Positions 6,135 through 13,549 are shown, counted from the stretch's first letter. The stretch is 14,910 nucleotides of DNA from Methanosarcinales archaeon (GCA_025464275.1 JAODGR010000005.1:1-14910), one strand, 5' to 3'. The notes: generated from the letters alone by a model not told the origin. Numbers and translations: made by a program.

Positions 6135-6766
6135 GTGACTCAAACTCAAGAATACAGTGTGCAGAAGCAATCGTGGAGTTCAGGGATGAACTCGTATATA
6201 AGCGGCGGATACCGAAGCGGTATCGGATACGCGAGATAGACGAGCGAATAAGGAAGGAGAGGACGAGGGCAGAGGCGAAGATGCTCGCAGAAGCACGTAG
6301 ATGTGGTGTGCCCACGCCCATCATCCTCGATATCTTCGACTACACACTGGTAATGGAGCGAATAGAGGGTGAACTGGTCAGGGATATCATAAGGGCGGTG
6401 CCACACCTGAGCGAGCGAATAGGTGAACTCGTCGGCTTGTTGCACAGGAATGATATAATCCATGGTGACCTCACCACATCCAATATGATTCTCAGCCGTG
6501 ATGATATCCTCTATATCATCGATTTCGGTCTGTCATTCTTCGATTCGAGCATCGAAGCGAAGGGCGTGGACGTACATGTCTTCTTCCAGAGCCTGGCGGC
6601 AGCATGTGAGCAGGACTCTCGGGAGGAACTGCGAGAGTCATTTGTAAATGGATATACACGCTCATTCCACGATGCCATGCAGGTATTGAGGCGCGTATCG
6701 GAGATAGAGCAGCGTGGCAGATACGTGGTGCGGAGGAGAGAAGCGACTACGAACACGAGCCCGTGA
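6131..6766 (+). CDS. bud32: Bud32-type KEOPS complex kinase/ATPase
   Basis: Bud32 is the small atypical kinase of KEOPS, which transfers the threonylcarbamoyl group to A37 of tRNA. The protein has 211 residues, the normal size for a free-standing Bud32. It lacks the usual glycine loop, as the family does. Motifs seen: YKRRIPKRYR followed by RTRAEAKML near the N-terminus, VMERIEGE (hinge), HGDLTTSNMI (111-120, catalytic Asp113 and Asn118), YIIDFGLS (128-135, metal-binding Asp131), then KGVDVHVF. The C-terminus has RGRYVVRRR, the conserved basic tail. In many euryarchaea it is fused to Kae1; here it is separate, and kae1 is not in the window. The ATGA overlap with beta-RFAP synthase indicates one mRNA. 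Its 3' end overlaps the convergent GMC gene by 20 bases. Confidence 0.95.
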   Translation: MSDSNSRIQCAEAIVEFRDELVYKRRIPKRYRIREIDERIRKERTRAEAKMLAEARRCGVPTPIILDIFDYTLVMERIEGELVRDIIRAVPHLSERIGELVGLLHRNDIIHGDLTTSNMILSRDDILYIIDFGLSFFDSSIEAKGVDVHVFFQSLAAACEQDSREELRESFVNGYTRSFHDAMQVLRRVSEIEQRGRYVVRRREATTNTSP

Positions 6767-7976
6767 GCCGCCTGGTAAGATACTTAGCCAGTGCTACGAT
6801 GGTCAGGATAGGTGGTCCACCGGGCGCTTCCGGGAGTACCGACGCATCTACCACGTACAATCCCTCCACCTCCGTGGCGAGGTCCCTGTCAACAGCGACT
6901 CCAATCTTCGCCGTCCCACCCGGATGTGCACCCCTTAATGGCGTAACCACGAATGTTGCGGGGTCAACACCTGCCGCTTCCAGTATCGAGCCGGCGATGG
7001 ACGCACCTTCTGCAAGGTTCGCAGCATCATGCCCGGTCACTCCCTTACTCACTACCTCTTTTACCTCACCCTGCTCCTCGTCCCTTATCTTCACCATTAT
7101 CCCGATAACGTCGGAGCTTGAGACATCCAGTCCCCTCCCCCTGCCTTTACCTCCCTGTCTCAGCAGAGAGACGAGATGGTTGGAGAAATGAGGTGCGAGC
7201 ATGAACTCCTCGAATCCTATGTAGCTGTTCATCGTCACCTCACGGTTGAGCCCTATACCACGGAGCACACCACCAATGGTTATGAAGGTATCAACGAATA
7301 GCGAATCCGAAGATGCGGGCAGTCCAGACTTCTCCAGTAGTCGTGGTGTATCCAGAGCGCCAGCGGAGAGAACCACAATATCATCTCTGATCATCTTCTC
7401 ACCGCATCTGACACCCTTCACCTCGCCACCCCTCACCACCACTTCATCCACTGCTGTATTCACGACCACCTCTGCACCAGCTCGCTCCGCCTCACGAACG
7501 AACCGCAAAGCAGTCCATTTCGCACCTTCCGGACACCCGAACACGCATCTACCTCCGGGTTTGCACCTCGCACCATCTATAAACTTCGGCATCTTCTCCA
7601 TAGAGAAGCCGAGACTCATCGCAGCATCCATGATGCGCTTCGTCCCCTCTCCGAATAGCACATCGGGTAGAACAGAGACCCCGAGCTCACGTTCAGCAGC
7701 ATCTAATTCAGCCCGCAGGTCAATACCGTTACGCTCCCTCAATTCACTCTCCAGGCACCTCAACCTCATACCATTGCCGGCTGATACCACTGTACTTCCA
7801 CCCAGGCAGACCGTCCTGAGGATTGCCACCTCTGTATCGGTCCTGGAATAGCACTTGAAAGCCTCTCTCTCCTCTATCGCCGGTCCCCTTTCTATTAATT
7901 TCACCGGTATGCGCCTGGCAGCCAGCTCCTTTGCTACCGTTGCACCACCCGCACCCGAGCCCACAACGATTACCAT
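6747..7976 (-). CDS. GMC-family FAD-dependent oxidoreductase with a Cys cluster
   Basis: This is a glucose-methanol-choline type flavoprotein; the substrate is unknown. The FAD-binding motif VVGSGAGGATVAKELA lies at the very N-terminus, with LIERG at the end of the second strand. A flavin-site segment CLGGSTVVSAGNGMR follows. The C-terminal GMC block is GAHPGGTAKIG, then VEGLYVVDASVLPEAPGGPP and LTIVALAKYL, with a His in the catalytic position. At about 409 residues it is shorter than typical GMC enzymes. The middle has CKPGGRCVFGCPEGAKW, with three Cys that could hold a metal or an Fe-S centre. The GTG at 7991 would add five residues, but AGAGGTGA lies 10 bases before the ATG at 7976, so I chose 7976. 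It directly follows porB and may be co-transcribed with it. It overlaps bud32 tail to tail. Confidence 0.88.
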   Translation of the reverse strand: MVIVVGSGAGGATVAKELAARRIPVKLIERGPAIEEREAFKCYSRTDTEVAILRTVCLGGSTVVSAGNGMRLRCLESELRERNGIDLRAELDAAERELGVSVLPDVLFGEGTKRIMDAAMSLGFSMEKMPKFIDGARCKPGGRCVFGCPEGAKWTALRFVREAERAGAEVVVNTAVDEVVVRGGEVKGVRCGEKMIRDDIVVLSAGALDTPRLLEKSGLPASSDSLFVDTFITIGGVLRGIGLNREVTMNSYIGFEEFMLAPHFSNHLVSLLRQGGKGRGRGLDVSSSDVIGIMVKIRDEEQGEVKEVVSKGVTGHDAANLAEGASIAGSILEAAGVDPATFVVTPLRGAHPGGTAKIGVAVDRDLATEVEGLYVVDASVLPEAPGGPPILTIVALAKYLTRRLTGSCS

Positions 7977-7993
7977 CCCCCGCCTCGTCACCT

Positions 7994-8926
7994 CTACAAG
8001 CCGGCTTTGCTCCTCAATCTCGCATAATCCTCCTCTACCCGTGCCTGTATCTGGTCTATTGCATCCTCGGAGAGATGCCTGAATCTGCCCTGGTGCTTCA
8101 TGTATTCGCGTACCGGCTTCAATTCGGGCAGGTCGAAATTCAGCCGGTACACACCGTTGACCACCTCATAAAGCGGGAATACACCGGTCTCCACCGCCAG
8201 GCGACCCAGCTCCACCGTCATATTCGGCGGGCTTCGCCAGCCCGTAGGGCAGGGTGATAATACATGGATGTAAGCAGGACCTTCTATATTCAGACCTCTA
8301 CGCACCTTATCCATCAAATCCAGCGGATATGAGGGGCAGCCTGTGGCTACATACGGTATACGGTGCGCGACTGCGATCTCAGGCATGTTCTTCTTCCATG
8401 TTAGCTGACCAAGGGGTTGCTTCGCACCAACAGGCGCGGTGGTAGTCCATGCGCCATAGGGAGTGGCAGAAGACCGCTGTATCCCGGTATTCATATACGC
8501 CTCGTTATCGAAGCAGACATAGAGGAAGTCATGACCTCGCTCCATCGCGCCGGAGAGTGCCTGCAGCCCGATATCGGCGGTGCCACCATCACCTGCGAAG
8601 CCGACGAATTTGACCTCCTTCGCAGCCTCTGGTAGCTTACCCTTTCTAATACGGGCTTTATACGCACTTTCTATACCCGCGACCACCGCCCCTACATTCT
8701 CAAATATGGTATGTATCCACGGAACACGCCATGAAGTCCTCGGCAATAGAGATGAGATGATCTCTATACAGCCCGTTGCATTAGCGATTATCACCTTCTT
8801 TCCCAGTGCTTTACATACCAGTCGAACCGCGAGTGCTTCACCACACCCGATACATGCGCGGTGCCCTGGTGTGAAAATCTCCTCCTTCGTTACCCGCTGT
8901 GGTATAAACAGCCCTTCCTCCATCAT
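7994..8926 (-). CDS. porB: Pyruvate:ferredoxin oxidoreductase, beta subunit
   Basis: PorB carries thiamine diphosphate and a [4Fe-4S] cluster, and with PorA interconverts pyruvate and acetyl-CoA plus CO2 using ferredoxin. At 310 residues it fits the family. Cluster ligands are seen as CIGCGE (Cys 25 and 28), the Cys of NATGC (53) and SPCPTGW (Cys 226). The TPP/Mg motif is GFAGDGGTADIG, followed about 20 residues later by FDNEAYMNTGIQ. The N-terminal TPGHRACIGCGE is typical of PorB rather than of 2-oxoglutarate or indolepyruvate enzymes, although a 2-oxoisovalerate enzyme cannot be fully excluded. It starts 10 bases after porA. The gamma and delta (ferredoxin-like) subunits are not in this operon. 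Confidence 0.95.
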   Translation of the reverse strand: MMEEGLFIPQRVTKEEIFTPGHRACIGCGEALAVRLVCKALGKKVIIANATGCIEIISSLLPRTSWRVPWIHTIFENVGAVVAGIESAYKARIRKGKLPEAAKEVKFVGFAGDGGTADIGLQALSGAMERGHDFLYVCFDNEAYMNTGIQRSSATPYGAWTTTAPVGAKQPLGQLTWKKNMPEIAVAHRIPYVATGCPSYPLDLMDKVRRGLNIEGPAYIHVLSPCPTGWRSPPNMTVELGRLAVETGVFPLYEVVNGVYRLNFDLPELKPVREYMKHQGRFRHLSEDAIDQIQARVEEDYARLRSKAGL

Positions 8927-8936
8927 TCCCTCTTCT

Positions 8937-10112
8937 TCACTCCCTTATTCCAAATAGCTCAGGCTTATCCACCGCTTCACCCTCACTCACACGCTCCTGC
9001 GCTCTCTTTATCATGTATTTGAAGCCATCAACCGGGATACTCCTGCCACCAAGCCCGCCAATGAAGCTAATCACATCGGGCTTATCATCATCGTGAATGT
9101 GATACAGTGCAGACCGCACCTCTGAGCATACAGGTCCGCCCATGCCAAAGGATATTGCACGGTCCAGAACAACGAGGAGCTCTATGTCCCTTACTGCAGC
9201 TCTGAACTCACTGAAAGGGAAGGGGCGCCACAGCCGTAGTCGCAGGAGTCCCACATCCTCACCCTCTTCTCGCAGCTCATCCACCGCCAGCATGGCGGTC
9301 TCACCGAAACTGCCCATCGTTAACAGTGCAACCCGAGCATCTTCCATCCGATACTGCTCCACGGGTGAGTAATATCGCCCGAAAGTGCGTCCAAAGTCAT
9401 CCCAGACAGCCCTTATCTTCGCCTCCGTATGCTCAAATGCCACCTCCTGCGCCTTCTTCGTCTCAGGATATATAAATGGCGGTGCATAGCAGCCCATACT
9501 CACCGGCTTATCAGGGTCTAACACGAAGGGATGCTCATACTCGGGTACAAAATCGCTCACCTCCTCATCTGCCGGCAATTCTATATCCTCTATCACATGC
9601 GAGAGGAAGAATCCATCGATATGCACCATAGCAGGAAACAGGACATCCTCGGCTATCCGATATGCACAGACAGTGAGGTCAAACGCCTCCTGATTGTTCT
9701 CGGCAAACATCTGTATCCAGCCTATATCCCTGAGTGACATCGCATCCGAATGGTCGCACCACACGGATAGAGGAGCAGACAGCGCCCTGTTCGCCGCGAC
9801 TGCCACCACGGGCAGTCGCATTGAAGAAGGTATGTAGAGCACTTCATGCATCAATTCCAGACCCTGCCCCGCGGAGCATGTGAACACTCGCGCTCCAGCC
9901 GCAGAAGCACCTACACACGCGCTCATCGCTGAATGTTCACTCTCAACACAGATAAATTCAGCGTCCAGCTCACCATCTGCAATCATCTCCGCCAGCCGTT
10001 CAACGATATGTGTCTGTGGTGTGATGGGATAAGCAGCGATGACGTCTGTATTCACCATTCGAACCGCCTCAGCAACCGCGAAGGAACCCTCCAAACCCAC
10101 TCTTCTCCCCAT
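8937..10112 (-). CDS. porA: Pyruvate:ferredoxin oxidoreductase, alpha subunit
   Basis: PorA pairs with PorB to form the catalytic core that binds the thiamine diphosphate pyrimidine side. It has 391 residues, the usual length of a separate alpha subunit without a fused gamma domain. Family signatures are AAYPITPQTHIVE near residue 26, VESEHSAMSACVGASAAGAR (56-75), TCSAGQGLELMHEVL (78-92) and the C-terminal RAISFGMGGPVCSEVR with FIGGLGGRSI. The ATG at 10112 is preceded by GGAGATGA at 10122-10129, with a 9-base spacer. It is divergent from mtd, so gamma and delta subunit genes do not lie upstream as they do in most methanogen por operons. In an autotrophic setting it would work as pyruvate synthase. 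Confidence 0.96.
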   Translation of the reverse strand: MGRRVGLEGSFAVAEAVRMVNTDVIAAYPITPQTHIVERLAEMIADGELDAEFICVESEHSAMSACVGASAAGARVFTCSAGQGLELMHEVLYIPSSMRLPVVAVAANRALSAPLSVWCDHSDAMSLRDIGWIQMFAENNQEAFDLTVCAYRIAEDVLFPAMVHIDGFFLSHVIEDIELPADEEVSDFVPEYEHPFVLDPDKPVSMGCYAPPFIYPETKKAQEVAFEHTEAKIRAVWDDFGRTFGRYYSPVEQYRMEDARVALLTMGSFGETAMLAVDELREEGEDVGLLRLRLWRPFPFSEFRAAVRDIELLVVLDRAISFGMGGPVCSEVRSALYHIHDDDKPDVISFIGGLGGRSIPVDGFKYMIKRAQERVSEGEAVDKPELFGIRE

Positions 10113-10121
10113 TCGCCCTCT

Positions 10122-10129
10122 TCATCTCC
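10122..10129 (-). promoter_or_regulatory. Ribosome binding site of porA
   Basis: The minus strand reads GGAGATGA, 9 bases before the porA ATG at 10112. It is a strong archaeal Shine-Dalgarno match and fixes the start. Confidence 0.7.
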
Positions 10130-10165
10130 TTCCCTTTCCCTTATACTTCTATTATCTGACCATGC

Positions 10166-10190
10166 TAAAGAATAAAAAAGTTTTTGTATT
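10166..10190. promoter_or_regulatory. AT-rich promoter block between porA and mtd
   Basis: This is the only AT-rich stretch of the gap. The plus strand contains AAAGAATAAAAAAG, a BRE/TATA-like box about 28 bases before a predicted transcript start near 10200 for mtd. The minus strand reads CTTTTTTATTCTTT, placing a porA start near 10145. Both predicted leaders contain their ribosome binding sites. Confidence 0.5.
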
Positions 10191-10226
10191 CCTCCCCACA
10201 TCATAAGGTGTGAAGGTGTGATTGAG

Positions 10227-11063
10227 ATGGAGAAGATAAAGATAGGATTTGTGAAGTTGGGGAATATAGGGACTTCGAGGATTGTGGACCTCCTGCTGGA
10301 CGAGCGAGCGGATAGAGAGGATATAGACGTCCGGGTACTGGGTACAGGTGCGAAGATGACACCAGATGTCGCGGCAGATACTGCACGATTGCTCGACTGG
10401 GAGCCTGATATGGTGGTGGTGATAAGCCCAAATGCAGCTCTACCCGGTCCCAAGCGTGCAAGAGAGATGGTAAAGGAGCGAGGTAAACCCTGCATCGTCA
10501 TCTCAGATGGACCAGCGAAGAAGGCGGTGAACGAGCTGAAGGAGAACGGGTTTGGGTATCTGATAATCCCGGGTGACCCGATGATAGGAGCGAGGAGGGA
10601 GTTCTTAGACCCTGTGGAGATGAGTATCTTCAATTCCGACGTCCTCGCTGTTCTCTCGGTCACAGGTGTGATGAGACTGTTGCAGGAGGAGCTTGACAGG
10701 GTAATAGAAGCACTGAAGGAGGGTAGAGGGGAGCTGAACCTGCCGCAGATGATTGTGACTGCGGAGAGCGCGGTGGAACGTGCGAAGTTCTCGAACCCGT
10801 ATGCAAAGGCGAAGGCAATTGCCGCATACAACATGCTGGAGCGAGTGGCGGAGATGGATGCTCGTGGCTGTTTCGTGATGAAGGAGCCTGGAGATTACAT
10901 TCCCATGGTAGCTGCGGCACATGAATTGCTGAGGGTGGCATCAGTACTCGCATTTGAAGCGAGGGAGATGGAGAAGCAGATGGATAAGTTGGTTCGCGAG
11001 CCTCATTCGCGAGCCGGTCAGTTATTGCGGAAGGAAGGACTGTTAGAGAAGCCGGGTGCGTGA
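10227..11063 (+). CDS. mtd: F420-dependent methylenetetrahydromethanopterin dehydrogenase
   Basis: Mtd reversibly converts methylene-H4MPT and methenyl-H4MPT with coenzyme F420. It is a cytoplasmic step of methanogenesis and of reverse methanogenesis. The protein has 278 residues from the ATG at 10227, the family length. Signatures are IGFVKLGNIGTSRIVDLLLD at the N-terminus, VVISPNAALPGPKRAREM, CIVISDGPAKKA, GYLIIPGDPMIGARREFLDP and NPYAKAKAIAAYNMLE, with REPHSRAGQLLRKEGL at the end. A GTG at 10218 would add three residues, but AGGTG lies 8 bases before the ATG and family members begin just before KIGF, so 10227 is preferred. It stands alone, divergent from porA, and ends inside a hairpin shared with the convergent pgk end. 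Confidence 0.97.
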   Translation: MEKIKIGFVKLGNIGTSRIVDLLLDERADREDIDVRVLGTGAKMTPDVAADTARLLDWEPDMVVVISPNAALPGPKRAREMVKERGKPCIVISDGPAKKAVNELKENGFGYLIIPGDPMIGARREFLDPVEMSIFNSDVLAVLSVTGVMRLLQEELDRVIEALKEGRGELNLPQMIVTAESAVERAKFSNPYAKAKAIAAYNMLERVAEMDARGCFVMKEPGDYIPMVAAAHELLRVASVLAFEAREMEKQMDKLVREPHSRAGQLLRKEGLLEKPGA

Positions 11064-11075
11064 TTACACGCACCC
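11054..11075. terminator. Perfect 9-bp hairpin between the convergent mtd and pgk ends
   Basis: GGGTGCGTG, loop ATTA, then CACGCACCC. The left arm contains the mtd stop codon, and the pgk stop lies 6 bases beyond the right arm. It would form on transcripts from both strands, so it may mark or protect both 3' ends. No T run follows, so it is not a classic intrinsic terminator. Confidence 0.55.
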
Positions 11076-11080
11076 GTGCA

Positions 11081-12298
11081 TTAATGCCTCTTCTTCAGTA
11101 CCTCTATCCCCGGCAGGTTCTTCTCCAGCAGGTACTGCAGGAATGCACCACCCGCGAGGCTGACATGTGCATGTGGTAACTCGTTCTTGTTTATCCCGAT
11201 GGTACTCAGTGCAGCGGAGGTATGCCCGCCACCGATGAGCGAGAAGGCATCGGAGGAGGAGAGAGCACGAAGTAGCTCCTCCGTACCTTTCCTGAATGCC
11301 TCATGCTCGTACCAGCCTGCTGGTCCCTTCATTATCACCGTACTCGCCTTCTTTATCTCCTCTGTATACTCCTTCGCCGTCTTCTCCCCTATATCGTATA
11401 TCTTCTGCCTCGGCTTCAGAGATTCGATGGATATCTCCTTCCTCTTGCCCCCCTCCTCCACCGCCACGTCTACCGGGCACTTGATTTTGTCATCGCCAAG
11501 CTCCAGAATCCGCTTCGCTCTATCCAGCTTCGCCATGAACTCCCTGTCACGCTTCTCCTCCTCACTCGGCTCTATTGCACCTCTTGCATACAGGAAGAGT
11601 GTACCGAGAGCGCCGGCAGTGAGTATCTCGGTTACTTTACCTCGCTTCAAGGTGTGTTCCATTATATCAAACACCTCCTCGGACTTCACACCGCCGAGCA
11701 CATAGATACAGGGTCTCCTTATGCTGTGTACCGCGCGGCGTAGAGCTCTCAATTCCCGCTCCATCAATCGCCCTATCCCCGCATCCATCACTGCGGGGAA
11801 GCCAACCACAGAGGCATGCGAACGGTGTGCAACAGAGAAGGCATCGTTTATGTAGATGTCACCGAGTGGTGCGAGCCTCTGCACGAATATCGATCTCGCA
11901 TGCTCAGCCGGTGTCCGCTGAAGTGTCTCCTCTGCCAGTAGCCTGACATTATCGAGTAGCAGAACCTCGCCATCCATGAGCTTCCTTATCGCGTCACGTG
12001 CCGCAGGACCCATTATATCATCGATGTACCGGAGGTCAACGAACCGCTTCAATAATTCCGCATGCTGCTCCAGGGGCAGGAAATCCGCACGCCCTACACG
12101 ACCCTGATGTGCAAGGATGACCACTTTCGCTTTCTTATCCGAGAGTTCGCGTATCGTCTTCGCATTCTCCTCTATCCGCTCCTTCATCTGCACTTCACCA
12201 TCTACCACCACCGAGTTTATGTCAGCCCTGAAGAAGACCGTCTTACCCTCTACATCGAAATCGTCAATCGTCATGAACTCTTTCAATTCCTCATTCAT
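11081..12298 (-). CDS. pgk: Phosphoglycerate kinase (archaeal type)
   Basis: Pgk converts 3-phosphoglycerate plus ATP to 1,3-bisphosphoglycerate and back. The protein has 405 residues, close to the family norm. Seen in order: TVFFRADINS near residue 20, LAHQGRVG, LLLDNVRLL, YINDAFSVAHRSHASVVGFP (substrate-binding face), LGGVKSEEV (hinge/nucleotide side), VIMKGPAGWYE, and LIGGGHTSAAL for nucleotide binding. The loop GGGHT rather than GGGDS, and the GGVKSEE form, are typical of archaeal Pgk. A GTG at 12301 adds one residue; I chose the ATG at 12298. It lies 163 bases downstream of gap on the same strand. With GAPDH it supplies the gluconeogenic path from phosphoglycerate to triose phosphate. 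Confidence 0.96.
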   Translation of the reverse strand: MNEELKEFMTIDDFDVEGKTVFFRADINSVVVDGEVQMKERIEENAKTIRELSDKKAKVVILAHQGRVGRADFLPLEQHAELLKRFVDLRYIDDIMGPAARDAIRKLMDGEVLLLDNVRLLAEETLQRTPAEHARSIFVQRLAPLGDIYINDAFSVAHRSHASVVGFPAVMDAGIGRLMERELRALRRAVHSIRRPCIYVLGGVKSEEVFDIMEHTLKRGKVTEILTAGALGTLFLYARGAIEPSEEEKRDREFMAKLDRAKRILELGDDKIKCPVDVAVEEGGKRKEISIESLKPRQKIYDIGEKTAKEYTEEIKKASTVIMKGPAGWYEHEAFRKGTEELLRALSSSDAFSLIGGGHTSAALSTIGINKNELPHAHVSLAGGAFLQYLLEKNLPGIEVLKKRH

Positions 12299-12301
12299 CA
12301 C

Positions 12302-12447
12302 TTATCACTCTTCTCCTCTCTTCAACTTCTCATCTCATCCCTTCTCCCTTCTCATCCCTTCTCATTCATTCCCGTCCTGTCTCATCTCGCATCTGAGAGG
12401 ATGACTGATAACCAGATTCTGATGATCTGGTCTGAGTCTGAGTCTAA
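12302..12447. repeat. Repeat-rich spacer between gap and pgk
   Basis: No gene is visible. The plus strand shows CATCCCTTCTC twice (12336-12346 and 12353-12363) among many TTCTC/CATC units, and GTCTGA, GTCTGA, GTCTAA in register at 12430-12447. On the mRNA strand these are purine-rich GAGAAGGGATG-like runs just before pgk, and they may supply its weak ribosome binding site (AGAGGAGAAGAG). Confidence 0.65.
12411..12431 (-). other. Small hairpin ACCAGAT-N7-ATCTGGT in the gap-pgk spacer
   Basis: A perfect 7-bp inverted repeat with a 7-base loop lies about 34 bases after the gap stop. It could be a processing or stabilising structure in the gap-pgk mRNA. The arms are short, so chance is possible. 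Confidence 0.35.
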
Positions 12448-12464
12448 GTCCTGATATCGGTCTG

Positions 12465-13478
12465 TTAGAACCCTTCCTCTCCTATACGCTTCAACATGTC
12501 CACCACTCTGCATGAATAGCCCCACTCGTTGTCATACCATGCAAGCACCTTCACCAGGTTCCCGCCCTGGACATTGGTGTATTCCGCATCCACCACTGCG
12601 GAGTAGTCTGTGCCGATGTAGTCCACGGATACGAGTGGCTCATGACTGACACCCAGAATCCCTCTCATGGCATCCTGAGAGGCTGATTCAAATGCCTCGT
12701 TCACCTCACTCGCTGTCACTTCACGCCCAACCTCCGCCACAAGGTCCACTATTGAGGCATCGTAGGTCGGGACCCGGAGTGAGATACCGTCCATCTTACC
12801 CGCGAGGGAGGGCAGTACCACACCTATCGCTACTGCTGCTCCCGTTGTCGTCGGCACTATGGACATCGCTGCCGAACGTGCGCGTCTCAAATCACGGTGA
12901 CGCCCGTCAAGCAGTCGCTGATCGCTCGTATATGAGTGGACAGTGGTCATGAAAGCCTTGGTTATCTCGAACTCGTCATCCAGCACCTTGGCTACCGGTG
13001 CCAGGCAATTGGTGGTGCAACTGGCAAGGGAGATGATGTTGTGTGCCGCGGGGTCATACATCTCATCATTGACACCCGGCACCACGGTCACGTCCGGGTC
13101 TTTCGCCGGCGCTGTGATCAGCACCTTCCTGCAGCCTGCTTCGAGATGCTTCGAGGCATCCTCCCTGCTCCTGAATTTACCCGTTGATTCCACCACCACG
13201 TCCACGCCCAGTTCACGCCACGGTAATCTATCAGGCTCCGTCTCACCGAATATCCTTATCTCCTTGCCCTCTACTATCAGTCTGTCATCCTCTGTCTTTA
13301 TATCATAGTCGCAAGCGCCGTGTACGGAATCATACCTTAATAAGTGTGCCATCCAGCGCGCCTCACCCGCGTGAGTGTTTATCGCTACGAAATCTAAATC
13401 CCCTGTGTCGTTCTTTAACGCCGCCCTGAATACTATGCGCCCTATTCTCCCCCAGCCATTTATTGCTACTTTTATCAT
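12465..13478 (-). CDS. gap: Glyceraldehyde-3-phosphate dehydrogenase, bacterial type I, probably NADP-preferring
   Basis: The enzyme interconverts glyceraldehyde 3-phosphate and 1,3-bisphosphoglycerate. At 337 residues with VAINGWGRIGRIVFRAAL, LASCTTNCLAPVAKVL (catalytic Cys154), MTTVHSYTSDQ (His181), RAAR-like RRARSAAMSIVPTTTGAA and WYDNEWGYSCRVVDM, it is the class I enzyme of bacteria and eukaryotes. Most archaea have the class II enzyme with a GYGTIGKRVA-type start. The cofactor site is unusual: the Asp that normally follows AIN in NAD enzymes is Thr35, and the usual Leu-Pro after QRLLD is Gly-Arg (192-193). Similar changes occur in NADP-using GapB and Gap2 proteins. It heads the gap-pgk pair and is probably acquired from bacteria. 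The ATG at 13478 lies near the expected transcript start, so the mRNA may be almost leaderless. Confidence 0.96.
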   Translation of the reverse strand: MIKVAINGWGRIGRIVFRAALKNDTGDLDFVAINTHAGEARWMAHLLRYDSVHGACDYDIKTEDDRLIVEGKEIRIFGETEPDRLPWRELGVDVVVESTGKFRSREDASKHLEAGCRKVLITAPAKDPDVTVVPGVNDEMYDPAAHNIISLASCTTNCLAPVAKVLDDEFEITKAFMTTVHSYTSDQRLLDGRHRDLRRARSAAMSIVPTTTGAAVAIGVVLPSLAGKMDGISLRVPTYDASIVDLVAEVGREVTASEVNEAFESASQDAMRGILGVSHEPLVSVDYIGTDYSAVVDAEYTNVQGGNLVKVLAWYDNEWGYSCRVVDMLKRIGEEGF

Positions 13479-13493
13479 ATGACATTATTCCAA

Positions 13494-13520
13494 CTGCGTA
13501 TTTAAAATATTTTTTAATGT
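13494..13520. promoter_or_regulatory. AT-rich promoter block between gap and cdhB
   Basis: The plus strand reads GTATTTAAAATATTTTTTAA. On the minus strand TTAAAAAATATTTTAAATAC gives a TATA box that places the gap transcript start close to its ATG at 13478. On the plus strand the cdhB start would be near 13535, shortly before the ATG at 13550. One block appears to serve both genes. Confidence 0.5.
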
Positions 13521-13549
13521 GCGGGGTCTCATTCTAATGGATTGAAGAG

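Noticed and set aside
7246..7851. Plus-strand open frame opposite the GMC oxidoreductase
   Set aside because: Ser/Thr/Pro-rich shadow with no motif. The minus strand encodes a clear FAD enzyme.
10052..10834. Long open frame of 260 codons on the minus strand opposite mtd
   Set aside because: mtd on the plus strand has full family signatures. The antisense frame is Ser/Pro/Ile-rich with no domain, as expected for a shadow of a high-G+C gene.
12302..12464. Small RNA or tRNA in the gap-pgk spacer
   Set aside because: No cloverleaf or conserved tRNA bases are seen, only low-complexity repeats and one 7-bp hairpin.
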